A stretch of DNA of 54,497 bases, from the NCBI GenBank assembly GCA_040768665.1, contig JAXGMN010000070.1, positions 1 through 54,497 of the forward strand, in the 5' to 3' direction. The DNA comes from JABWBD01 sp040768665 (GTDB lineage Bacteria; Planctomycetota; Planctomycetia; Pirellulales; Thermoguttaceae). This document shows, one piece after another, positions 36,868 to 45,102 of this stretch. Made by a program: the position numbers and the translations under genes. The notes under the pieces were generated by a model, which made no database searches, had not been told where the DNA came from, and saw nothing but the letters and a program-made list of their open reading frames with translations. The first letter of the stretch is position 1, and each line of letters starts with the position of its first letter.

Positions 36868-38436
36868 TTGTACGACGCAGACGCACTGTTGGACGAATTG
36901 GAAGACGAGGCGACTTCCCATTCGGTAGATGAGTTGGACCTGGATGACAAATCGGAGGATCTCGATCTTGATTTAGATGATGTGGAGGACCTCGATATCG
37001 AGGGGGACGGTGATGGCGATATCGAGGAGGGCGAAGAGGATTTGCTGTCCGCAGAGGACGCGGAGTCGTGGTCGGACGATCCGGTCCGCATGTATCTCAC
37101 CCAGATGGGCGAGATCCCGTTACTCACTCGCCAGCAAGAGATCGCTCTGGCCAAGCAGATCGAAGTGACGCGGGCGAAATTTCGCCGCAAGGCCATTGAA
37201 TGTGACTACGTCATGCAGCAGGTGGTGCGGGTGCTCCGTCGTGTCCACGAGGGGGACCTCCCGTTCGACCGCACCGTTCAGGTGTCGGTGACGGATCGGC
37301 TGGAAAAGGATCAGATCCTCGGCCGTTTACCTCACAATCTCAGGACTCTCAACATTCTGTTGAAGCGCAATCGACGCGATTACGGCATCAGCACGAGCAG
37401 GTCGCGTCCGATGGGGCAACGGCGGGCGGCCTGGCGCCGCTTGGGACGCAGCCGCCGGCGCGCCGTTCGCCTGGTGGAAGAGCTCGGCCTGCGGACCCAG
37501 CGGATCGAGCCGATGATCAAGACGCTCGAAGATTTCAGCCGCCGGGTCGACGAGTTGAAAGCTCGCATCGACGGCCATCGCGCGATGCACGGACCGGCCA
37601 AGGAGCGTGAGCCGTGGGTCATGGAGTATCGCAACATCCTGCGAGCCACCCAGGAAACCCCCACGAGCCTCCGCAACCGCGTGTGCTACCTCAGGGCAAC
37701 CTACGCGCGCTACCAGGAGGCGAAGCGAGGGCTTTCCGAAGGCAATCTCCGCCTTGTTGTTTCCATTGCCAAGAAGTACCGCAACCGCGGTTTGAGTTTC
37801 CTCGACCTGATCCAGGAGGGAAACGCCGGTCTGATGCGGGCGGTTGACAAGTTCGAGTATCGCCGCGGGTTCAAGTTCTGCACCTACGCGACGTGGTGGA
37901 TCCGGCAGGCAATCACCCGCGCGGTGGCGGATCAAAGCCGCACGATCCGGATTCCCGTGCACATGGTGGAAACCATGTCGCGAGTGCGAAACGTCTCGCG
38001 CCAGCTTCTTCAACAGTTGGGCCGGGAGCCGACCATGGAGGAAACGGCCAGGGCGAGCGAGACCTGCATCGACGAGACGCGGCGCGTGATGGCGATGAGC
38101 CGCTACCCGATCAGTCTCGACCGGCCGGTCGGCAATAGCGAGGACAGCCATTTCGGCGATCTGCTGCCCGACGGCGCCGCCCAAAACCCCTCGATCGGCG
38201 CTGCCCAGGAGATGCTCCGCCGGCGGATCGGCAAGGTCTTGAAGACGCTCAGCTACCGCGAGCGCGAGATCATCAAGCTCCGCTACGGCCTGGGCGACGG
38301 CTACAGCTACACGCTGGAGGAGGTCGGCCACATCTTCAAGGTCACCCGCGAACGGATCCGCCAGATTGAGGCCAAAGCGGTCCGAAAGCTCCAGCAGCCC
38401 AGCCGGAGCCAGGAACTGGTGGGGTTCCTCGACTGA
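36868..38436 (+). CDS. RNA polymerase sigma-70 factor of the RpoD group
   Basis: The 522-residue protein has an acidic N-terminus (DELDLDDKSEDLDLDLDD) and region 1.2 (DPVRMYLTQMGEIPLLTRQQ). A basic non-conserved domain of ~150 residues follows. Region 2 is near residues 290-365 (EGNLRLVVSIAKKY, NAGLMRAVDKFEYRRGFKF, TYATWWIRQAI), then region 3, and region 4 has the helix-turn-helix YTLEEVGHIFKVTRERIRQIE. The start is TTG at 36868, with CAGGAG seven bases upstream. It is either the housekeeping sigma or a close group 2 paralogue; the window cannot decide. A perfect hairpin follows the stop. Confidence 0.95.
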   Translation: MYDADALLDELEDEATSHSVDELDLDDKSEDLDLDLDDVEDLDIEGDGDGDIEEGEEDLLSAEDAESWSDDPVRMYLTQMGEIPLLTRQQEIALAKQIEVTRAKFRRKAIECDYVMQQVVRVLRRVHEGDLPFDRTVQVSVTDRLEKDQILGRLPHNLRTLNILLKRNRRDYGISTSRSRPMGQRRAAWRRLGRSRRRAVRLVEELGLRTQRIEPMIKTLEDFSRRVDELKARIDGHRAMHGPAKEREPWVMEYRNILRATQETPTSLRNRVCYLRATYARYQEAKRGLSEGNLRLVVSIAKKYRNRGLSFLDLIQEGNAGLMRAVDKFEYRRGFKFCTYATWWIRQAITRAVADQSRTIRIPVHMVETMSRVRNVSRQLLQQLGREPTMEETARASETCIDETRRVMAMSRYPISLDRPVGNSEDSHFGDLLPDGAAQNPSIGAAQEMLRRRIGKVLKTLSYREREIIKLRYGLGDGYSYTLEEVGHIFKVTRERIRQIEAKAVRKLQQPSRSQELVGFLD

Positions 38437-38458
38437 TTGGAACACCCATGAAGCGAAC

Positions 38459-38491
38459 AAACAGCCCGGCTGCTTCCAATCAGCCGGGCTG
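38459..38491 (+). terminator. Hairpin terminator after the sigma-70 gene
   Basis: AACAGCCCGGCTG and its complement CAGCCGGGCTGTT form a perfect 13-bp stem around a seven-base loop. It lies about 25 bases after the stop codon at 38436. There is no long T tract, so termination may be imperfect. Confidence 0.75.
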
Positions 38492-38622
38492 TTGTCGATT
38501 TGGGTGCCAAGTCCGGTCCACCCCCGGCAGTTTGGCTTTCCGGCAGCCGGGCTGCCATCCTCTCGTGCGAGTCAGACGTTTACCATACCGCCGAGTTGGA
38601 TTACATTGGAGTGGCATCGGGG

Positions 38623-39603
38623 ATGGGCCCCGGAGCGAGTCCGTACGCAGAAGGTGTAGCCGTGCTGATGATCGTCGTCGTATCCACCATGCTCGCAGCC
38701 GACCCCGTCGATAAGCAACGAGAGAAGATCCTCATCCGCAGTTCTTTGGACGGTACCGAACAGCCGTGCGCCGTGATCCTTCCCAAAGACTTCGACGCTT
38801 CCGGCGATCCGGCGCCGTTGCTGGTGTCGCTGCATACGTGGAGCAGCGACCTCGGCCAGCGCCACCCGAAGCTGGAGCAGGGAGCATGGCAGCGCGGATG
38901 GATTTACCTGTTTCCGAACTTTCGTGGAGTGAACCGCTCGCCGGACGCGTGCGGCTCCATCAAAGCGCAGCAGGACGTAATCGACGCCGTCGATTGGGCG
39001 ATCGAGCAGTTTCCGATCGACACTCGGCGGATCTATCTCACGGGAGTCTCGGGCGGCGGCCATATGGCCATGCTCCTGGCTGGCCGCTATCCGCAGCGTT
39101 GGACCGCCGTGAGTGCCTGGGTGGGGATCAGCGATCTCGCCGCGTGGCATGCAAAGCATCGGGAAACCAACTACGGCGAGATGCTTCGCCAGTGCTGCGG
39201 CGGTCCGCCCGGCCACAGCCCCGAAGTCGACGAAGAATATCGTATACGCTCGCCGAAGACATGGTTGGCCGGCGCGGTCGGTGTGCCCTTGGACCTGGCC
39301 GCCGGCGTTCACGACGGCCATACGGGTTCGGTGCCGATTCGCCATACGCTCGAGGCGTTCAACGTGGTTGCCCGCGCCCGGGGTGCGACGGAGATTTCGG
39401 AGGAAGAAATCAACCAGCTCAGCCGGGCCGAGGCACGGCTCGATCGTCCACACTCGTCGGATACATGCGACGACCCGACGTACGGCCGCGCCATCCTCCT
39501 TCGAAGGACCGCCGGAAAGTGCCGGGCGACGATTTTTGAAGGGGGGCACGAGCGGCTCGACGAAGCCGCTCTCGAGTGGCTCGGCCAGCACGTGAAACCC
39601 TAG
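38623..39603 (+). CDS. Exported alpha/beta-hydrolase, prolyl oligopeptidase/esterase-like
   Basis: The 326-residue protein has a hydrophobic N-terminus (VAVLMIVVVSTMLAAD, with a likely signal peptidase site after LAA) and an alpha/beta-hydrolase fold. The nucleophile elbow is GVSGGGHMAMLL (Ser in G-x-S-x-G), the acid is probably the Asp in AAGVHDGHTGS, and the His is in FEGGHERLDE. It is probably a secreted esterase or peptidase related to family S9. The start is uncertain: 38623 has GGAG upstream, while the ATG at 38668 would leave a shorter signal. The frame also extends to 38500 without support. No operon partner is visible. Confidence 0.85.
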   Translation: MGPGASPYAEGVAVLMIVVVSTMLAADPVDKQREKILIRSSLDGTEQPCAVILPKDFDASGDPAPLLVSLHTWSSDLGQRHPKLEQGAWQRGWIYLFPNFRGVNRSPDACGSIKAQQDVIDAVDWAIEQFPIDTRRIYLTGVSGGGHMAMLLAGRYPQRWTAVSAWVGISDLAAWHAKHRETNYGEMLRQCCGGPPGHSPEVDEEYRIRSPKTWLAGAVGVPLDLAAGVHDGHTGSVPIRHTLEAFNVVARARGATEISEEEINQLSRAEARLDRPHSSDTCDDPTYGRAILLRRTAGKCRATIFEGGHERLDEAALEWLGQHVKP

Positions 39604-39632
39604 AGGCTGGTTTTCTGCCGTGGAACGCTTAT

Positions 39633-40298
39633 TTAGCGATCCTTGGCAGGAGACAGTCGCCGGTCATAGGCTCGCTGCAACAAGTCGCGGACTTCGTCGT
39701 CGGTCGTTTGACCAAAGTCATCGTACCACTGCCCGACGCCTCGGAAGAGCTCGGGGGTATCGACACACACGAGTTCATTGACCTCGGGCCGCAACCTCTC
39801 AACGGTTTGCCGAGCTGCGACGGGAACCGCGATGACGATGCCCGCCGGGAACTGTTTTTTCAGACCCTCCACCGCTGAGTGCATACTGGCGCCCGTCGCG
39901 AGCCCGTCGTCGATGAGAATCACCCATCGGTCGTGGACGTGCGGTGGCGGCCGATGGTTTCGGTAGGCCTCCTCGCGCCGCGCCAGTTCCTCGAGTTCGT
40001 TGATCGCAACCCTTTCGAGGACGTCGTCCGAGATATCCAACCCGGCGACAACGTCCTCGTTGAGCACGAGGACTCCCCCGCTGGCGATCGCCCCCATCGC
40101 AAGCTCTTCGTGGCCGGGCACGCCAAGCTTTCGCACGACAAAGATATCCAAGGGCGCGACCAGCTTCTCGGCGACCTCGAAGGCCACCGGTACCCCGCCG
40201 CGCGGAAGCGCAAGGACCAGCACGTCGCCGCGGCCCGAGTAGTGCTTCAGCAGCGGTACCAGCTTACGTCCGGCGTCTCGGCGATCCTTGAAAATCAT
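39633..40298 (-). CDS. Type I phosphoribosyltransferase-like protein
   Basis: The 221-residue protein contains the PRPP-binding loop VILIDDGLATGASMHSAV with the conserved DDG-ATG core. The N-terminal part (LALPRGGVPVAFEVAEKL, VVRKLGVPGHEELAMG) is of the kind found in stand-alone predicted phosphoribosyltransferases. I chose the ATG at 40298 (AGGGAAA seven bases upstream) over a longer frame starting at 40349. The nucleobase substrate is not identifiable. It converges on the hydrolase gene 30 bp away. Confidence 0.9.
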   Translation of the reverse strand: MIFKDRRDAGRKLVPLLKHYSGRGDVLVLALPRGGVPVAFEVAEKLVAPLDIFVVRKLGVPGHEELAMGAIASGGVLVLNEDVVAGLDISDDVLERVAINELEELARREEAYRNHRPPPHVHDRWVILIDDGLATGASMHSAVEGLKKQFPAGIVIAVPVAARQTVERLRPEVNELVCVDTPELFRGVGQWYDDFGQTTDDEVRDLLQRAYDRRLSPAKDR

Positions 40299-40457
40299 GG
40301 CAGTTTCCCTGCAAAAACATGCCCATAGAAACTGCACCTGCGCAGTCACCGCATGACCGCCGTCCTAGAACCGACCCTCGGCGCCGGCCCGAGACGGGCG
40401 CGGCGTCCGAGGGCCTCGGTGCAATCTGCAGCCGATCGGTTCTACTCGGATGATGGA

Positions 40458-41597
40458 TCAGCCGTGCGAGGAAGCCGCCGCGTCGTGCGGTTCCTTACCG
40501 GTTTCCAGAAAAGTCTTCATTCGCAACAGGTCTTCGTCCATTTCCGTTTTCGGATCGGCACCGAAAAGAGAGGCAACCACGTGCCCTGCCGCACCGGCCG
40601 GCGGGCTGTAGGTCATATGGATGTCGACCCGAGTGCCGCCCTCCGGGGTTCGCTGGAACTTGATCCGCCCGGCATGGCCGACCGCGCTGCCGGGTTCACT
40701 TCGCCAAGCCAGCACATCGTGTGGCGCCTCCTGCGTCCGGACGGCTTCGAATCGAATCGGGGCACCCATCGGGCCCGCGACCGTCCACCGAGACCGCCCG
40801 CCGCCGATGTCCTCCACCTCGCGTACGTTACGCATGAATCGCGGAAAATTCTCCGGGTGGGCGAACAGGTCGTAGACGTGCTCAATGCCGGCGTTGATGT
40901 TCATGGTCTTTTGGATATCGATCCCCCGCCGCTCCGTCTTTCCGACAAGACGCCGCGTTTCCATGTTCGTCGCCGCCCGCGTGAATAAGCCGAGTCCCAA
41001 GGCCCCAAGCCCGAGGTTCAGCAGGCCCGGCGACCGGACGGCGCGGAGCATGAGCCCTGCGCCGATCGACGATCCCAAGAGACGAGCTGCCGGGGACCAA
41101 GTCTCCTGCATGCACATGCCGCGCTCGGCCGGCGTGCGGCCCGACCCTTGCAGCCCTGGCACGGTACCCGGCTCTTCGTGGATCTCCAAACGGTTCTCCA
41201 CGGTGTCGACCCCGCGGACGGAATGGACCGCCTGCAGCAACTGGTCGACTTCATGGGCGAGTATTGGGCCACTCAGGACCACGCGGTCACCCGCCACACT
41301 GACGTCGATGGCGGCGGGATGAGAAACATGCCGGCCCAGTGTCGAACGGACGCGTTCTCGCAACTGTGGCTCGGACGGATGATCGGAAGTGAACATCGCG
41401 GTTGTCTCGGCAAACAGCCCCTCGATGCGGTGCGATGTATCCCGAACCATCACGTCGATATTGCGGCTCAAGCTGTTCGCCGCCCGCACGACCTGATCGC
41501 GAACCAGCGCCCTCCGCCGATTGCCCAGGTCGGGGTCGAAATAGTACATCAGACCTAAGCCGAATCCGAAGCCGCTCAGCTTATCCCGTATGCCCAT
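40458..41597 (-). CDS. BON-domain and SRPBCC (polyketide cyclase-like) protein
   Basis: The 379-residue protein starts with a short hydrophobic stretch (GFGFGLGLMYYFDPDLGNRRR). A BON domain follows at ~residues 75-140 (SHPAAIDVSVAGDRVVLSGP, VRGVDTVENRLEIHE), of the kind that binds membranes or lipids. A hydrophobic segment near residues 170-210 precedes a C-terminal SRPBCC ligand-binding domain (~225-365, INAGIEHVYDLFAHPENFPR, RSRWTVAGPMGAPIRFEA). Similar proteins occur in osmotic and envelope stress settings. The start at 41597 has a good AGGAG upstream. Confidence 0.9.
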   Translation of the reverse strand: MGIRDKLSGFGFGLGLMYYFDPDLGNRRRALVRDQVVRAANSLSRNIDVMVRDTSHRIEGLFAETTAMFTSDHPSEPQLRERVRSTLGRHVSHPAAIDVSVAGDRVVLSGPILAHEVDQLLQAVHSVRGVDTVENRLEIHEEPGTVPGLQGSGRTPAERGMCMQETWSPAARLLGSSIGAGLMLRAVRSPGLLNLGLGALGLGLFTRAATNMETRRLVGKTERRGIDIQKTMNINAGIEHVYDLFAHPENFPRFMRNVREVEDIGGGRSRWTVAGPMGAPIRFEAVRTQEAPHDVLAWRSEPGSAVGHAGRIKFQRTPEGGTRVDIHMTYSPPAGAAGHVVASLFGADPKTEMDEDLLRMKTFLETGKEPHDAAASSHG

Positions 41598-41774
41598 CTG
41601 CTACTCCTTTCTTTCAACAGATCTCCGTTGAGTCGAGTGTTCTGGGGCCTGCTCTGCAAGCGATCGCCTGATCCTGTACCCGTGTTTGAATCCGTGCAAC
41701 TCATGTGCCGCGTTGGAGCACGGAACAAAGGCCCGGGACGCGTCGGCCCCGCCACGCGGACCGCTGGGCACTGC

Positions 41775-41822
41775 GGCTAAACGACGAACTCGCAAGACCT
41801 TAGGACCGTTACAGGGGTAGGT
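41775..41822 (+). repeat. Short repeat with the TTAGGACCGTTACAGGGGT core, copy 2
   Basis: aacgacgaactcgcaag followed by ttaggaccgttacagggg resembles the sequence at 19006-19060. It lies downstream of the FAD-enzyme stop and upstream of the BON gene start. No role is known to me. Confidence 0.6.
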
Positions 41823-41888
41823 CGCGGTGCTACGGTGCCGACAGGCTGGCCGGCGGCCGCGACAAAATGTCCGAACCGAAAACTTTCG

Positions 41889-44870
41889 TTACCGGAGCAC
41901 CAGCGAAGCGTGCCGGGCGAATAGCCCTCGCAGGTCGTCTTGGTACTCGCGGAGGATCGACTCGCCAAGCCGGTCGGCGTCGCCACAGCGATACAGGGCG
42001 CGAGCGAGAACGATCTCTCGCAAAGCGCCTTCCCGCCGACGCTGATCACGCGCTTGATGCATAGGTTCCAGCCGATTCATTGCGTGGCCTCGCATCCCGG
42101 GCCTGGCCAGAAGCCGGGCCAAGGGTGCGGCGGCGGCCGGGTCGCCAATTTGTTCGAGGGCCAGAGCGACCGATCGGTGGTGCGAGAGCGTTGTATTGCT
42201 ATCGAGAAGTTCGAGTTTTCTCAGGATCGGCGCCACGGCGCGGGGATCGCGCGTCGCTCCGAGGGCCAGCACCAGGGCGTCGACCGGGGTTGGCAAATGG
42301 GCATATTCGGCCGCGACACCCTGGAGGATTTTTTCATCCCACTTGGCTTCTTCCAACGCCTCGACAAGGGCCGGCACGACTGTCTTGTCGCCAAAGAACC
42401 CGAGAATCCTGGCGTAGATGAGGCGGCTCTCTCCATTTGACTCCACGAAGGCGCGCTTAAGCAGCGGCTCGGCAGTCGGGCGGTGTGCCAGCACGACGGC
42501 CAGCGCCGGGGCGGATTCGCCGCGGTCCGGCGATCCCAGCTTTTCAACTGCGTCGGCGACACGAGCGGTGGGGAAAGGAAAATTGTCGTCGTGCGAGAGG
42601 GCTTCTTCCGGCAGGTTCCCTTTGGCGACGAGGTGCTGCTGCAGGGCCCGAATGTCGATCTCGCGAGTCGCGCAGCCGGCCTCGGCCGCCATGGCAGCGG
42701 CCACGCCGGCCGAATAGCCCTGGTTCTGCAGGTCGCGCTGCATGCGGACCATGGCCAGCGCGTCGCGCTCGGCGCTCAGGCCGGTGCCGATCACCAGCAG
42801 GCCGTCCAGCCCTCGAGGCAAGAGGCAACGGTAGGGAGTGTAGCACGAACCTCCAATCGCCGGATGGTTGGCCTTTCTCGACTTCTCATCGTGAGGCAGT
42901 AGGGCGAAGAACGCCTGGCTGGGATAGCCATGGCTGTCGTAGTCGCTCGCCGACCATGCGATCGAGTCGGGGTAGGTGCGGCCGATGACCTGGTCGAGAT
43001 AGGTCAGCGTGTGGTCGCCGACGACCCGGCGGCGCTCGCGGCTCTGGATAAGTGTGCCGGAGTCGTACTGAGAGGGTTTCATGGTTTGGCGGGTGCCGAC
43101 CAGGGCCGTCCACACGTCGAGCATGTCGGCTTCCTCGACCAGGAGGTAGTCGGTATTCACATAGCTTTTGCGCAAGGGGCGCGGCGGCAGTCCGGTCCCT
43201 TGCAGGGCGATGTCGTCGGGTTCGGCGCCAAAGCGGGTGGCGGCGCCGGCTGCGGCGGCGACGTCGGCGTTGCCGGTGGCATCGATGACGACCTTGGCCA
43301 GCACCGCCCCACGGCCGAAAGGCGTTGCTACCACAGCGCCCACGAGGCGATCCCCTTCGACGACCGCGCCGCAGCCCATCGCACCGAGCCAGACCTCGCC
43401 GCCGGCCTTGTGGATCTCGCGACGGTACCACTCCATCTTCTGTTCGATGTGGCCGTCGGGATGCGGGAACGGAACTTCGCGCGTGAACCCGATATCGAGC
43501 CCGTGGTACGGCTTTCCGATCAGGCCCAGGGTGCCGATGCCGCCCAGCCCTTCCTGGTATTCGACCACGAGCGTTTTGGCGCCACGTCGTGCCGCTCCGA
43601 TGGCAGCCGGCGCGCCCGAGGTGCCTCCGCCGATGACAACCACGTCATACTCGCCGTAGACCGGCAACCGCTTCGCCTCGGCCGTGATCCGGGATTTTGC
43701 ATCGGTCAAGGATCGCAGGCCATTGAGGATCTCGCGGGTATCCCTTGCTGCCATGGCGGAATTTCCGTTGCCCGAAACGCGGGGCCTTCGCGGACGGGGC
43801 AGCTCGAGTGCTTCCCGCGCGGCAGCGACTCCGACCAGATGCCCCAGCCTCATCAGTCCGGTCGGCCGCAGGAGTCGGGCGGCCTCTTGCCGTGGGACAT
43901 CGATTGCACCGCTGAGGACGTAGAGCCGTTCGACGCCCAACGGCCGGCAGTGCCCCAGGGCGGGCGGCGCCTGCGGCTGCCATTGCGACGCGTTCTTTTG
44001 GCCGATGATCGGATCGGGTGGCACGCAGAAGAGGGATTCCGAGGCACGAAGCTGTTGGTCCTGCCAGGTCTGATCGCGGGCCGTCTGTTCGGCCTGGGCG
44101 AACGCGCGCCAACTCGCATCGGCCATCGGCAAGCGCAGGGCGTGCTCTACGGCCTGAGCGCCTACCCCAAAACCGCGAGTAGAGGGGACAGGCACAATTT
44201 GCTCCGAAGACTCCGCAAAATGAGCCAGTCCCCGGCGGTTTTGGGACAGGCTCTTCTCGCCCTTGAGGCCCTCGGGCATGATCAAGACTCGCTTGAACTC
44301 CTGCTCGCCGGACGGCCAGGGCGCGGCACGGGCTCCGGCCATGCGGGCGACGACGGCCCGCTCGGTGGCGTCGACGATCGTCTTCGCAATCACCGCCTGC
44401 CGGCCGGCGCGATTGGCCATAAGGATTCCGCACGGGACCCCCTCCCCGTCATGCAGGAGGTCGGTCGGGTAGCAGCCGAAAAGGAAGTCGACGCCGGCAT
44501 CGACCAAGGCGGCATCGAGTGCCTTCTTGATCGTCAACGGTTCCCTGGACGGCTGGGAGCCAAAGATGCTCTTGGCCAGATCATCGTCGAGCACCTGGTC
44601 GTCTTCCAGGCAGAACCGAAGTGTGCCGCAGAGATCTTCGCCCAAATAGGGCCGGGGCGCGGCGAGGAAGACGCTCGCGCCCTGCTTTGCTGCCGAGACC
44701 GCTGCGCGAACGGCCCACGTACTGCCGCCGACGACTACGACGTCGACTTCGTACGCCACCGGCACCTGCCGGGCCGACTCGATGATTGCATCGGGGCCGG
44801 CGGCGCGGGCGGCGGAGAAAGCCGACGCGGTGGCCGCTGCCAGAACAAGTGCCTTGCGAATTGCGTGCAT
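41889..44870 (-). CDS. Secreted double FAD-dependent oxidoreductase with HEAT repeats
   Basis: The 993-residue protein starts at the ATG at 44870 (GGAG five bases upstream) with a Sec signal (KALVLAAATASAFSAARAAG). Two FAD_oxidored-type units follow. The first has DVVVVGGSTWAVRAAVSAAK near residue 45. The second has YDVVVIGGGTSGAPAAIGAA near residue 400. The C-terminal ~250 residues are HEAT-like helices (VVPALVEALEEAKWDEKI, DPRAVAPILRKL, DPAAAAPLARLLA). A family-1 palindrome inside the gene adds about 32 residues (SLSQNRRGLAHFAESSEQ) in frame near residues 205-237, inside the first unit, without stopping translation. It follows the isomerase-like gene in the same direction. Substrates are unknown. 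Confidence 0.9.
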   Translation of the reverse strand: MHAIRKALVLAAATASAFSAARAAGPDAIIESARQVPVAYEVDVVVVGGSTWAVRAAVSAAKQGASVFLAAPRPYLGEDLCGTLRFCLEDDQVLDDDLAKSIFGSQPSREPLTIKKALDAALVDAGVDFLFGCYPTDLLHDGEGVPCGILMANRAGRQAVIAKTIVDATERAVVARMAGARAAPWPSGEQEFKRVLIMPEGLKGEKSLSQNRRGLAHFAESSEQIVPVPSTRGFGVGAQAVEHALRLPMADASWRAFAQAEQTARDQTWQDQQLRASESLFCVPPDPIIGQKNASQWQPQAPPALGHCRPLGVERLYVLSGAIDVPRQEAARLLRPTGLMRLGHLVGVAAAREALELPRPRRPRVSGNGNSAMAARDTREILNGLRSLTDAKSRITAEAKRLPVYGEYDVVVIGGGTSGAPAAIGAARRGAKTLVVEYQEGLGGIGTLGLIGKPYHGLDIGFTREVPFPHPDGHIEQKMEWYRREIHKAGGEVWLGAMGCGAVVEGDRLVGAVVATPFGRGAVLAKVVIDATGNADVAAAAGAATRFGAEPDDIALQGTGLPPRPLRKSYVNTDYLLVEEADMLDVWTALVGTRQTMKPSQYDSGTLIQSRERRRVVGDHTLTYLDQVIGRTYPDSIAWSASDYDSHGYPSQAFFALLPHDEKSRKANHPAIGGSCYTPYRCLLPRGLDGLLVIGTGLSAERDALAMVRMQRDLQNQGYSAGVAAAMAAEAGCATREIDIRALQQHLVAKGNLPEEALSHDDNFPFPTARVADAVEKLGSPDRGESAPALAVVLAHRPTAEPLLKRAFVESNGESRLIYARILGFFGDKTVVPALVEALEEAKWDEKILQGVAAEYAHLPTPVDALVLALGATRDPRAVAPILRKLELLDSNTTLSHHRSVALALEQIGDPAAAAPLARLLARPGMRGHAMNRLEPMHQARDQRRREGALREIVLARALYRCGDADRLGESILREYQDDLRGLFARHASLVLR
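44156..44255 (+). repeat. REP-like palindrome (family 1) inside the FAD-oxidoreductase gene
   Basis: This copy, read with its neighbours at 35465 and 51574, shares GGGGACAGGCACA and TTTGCTCCGAAGACTCCGCA, then AAATGAGCCAGTCCCCGGCG. It replaces or interrupts sequence between LIMPEGLKGEK and the following frame but keeps the reading frame open. This is the only copy in the window within an intact gene. Confidence 0.9.
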
Positions 44871-44934
44871 CAGCTCCGATCCACTTTCTTGAGAGCCTGA
44901 TTCAGTTGGACGCTGCCACATCGGGAAACCCCAT

Positions 44935-45027
44935 CCGGCCCTGTGCCGGTGGAAAAAAGGCTTGGCGACTACGACGCGGCACCTCGGGTGTAGTTTCCAA
45001 ACCCTCTTTCCACCGGCACAGGGCCGG
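44935..45027. repeat. 93-bp palindrome between the isomerase-like and FAD genes
   Basis: CCGGCCCTGTGCCGGTGGAA on the left is the inverted complement of TTCCACCGGCACAGGGCCGG on the right. The loop is about 50 bp and includes AAGGCTTGG/CCAAACCCT partial pairing. It lies in the 232-bp gap between two genes of the same direction, where it could terminate or stabilise the transcript. Confidence 0.9.
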
Positions 45028-45102
45028 GTGGGGAGAACCAATACCCGCATATCAGCCCGGCTGCTGGCAATCGTGAGGGGATCATCTGCCACATGCTTTC
45101 GT

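Noticed and set aside
36406..36921. 171-residue minus-strand open frame upstream of the sigma-70 gene
   Set aside because: Its composition is serine/arginine-rich with no family likeness, and it overlaps the ribosome site and start of the real sigma-70 gene.
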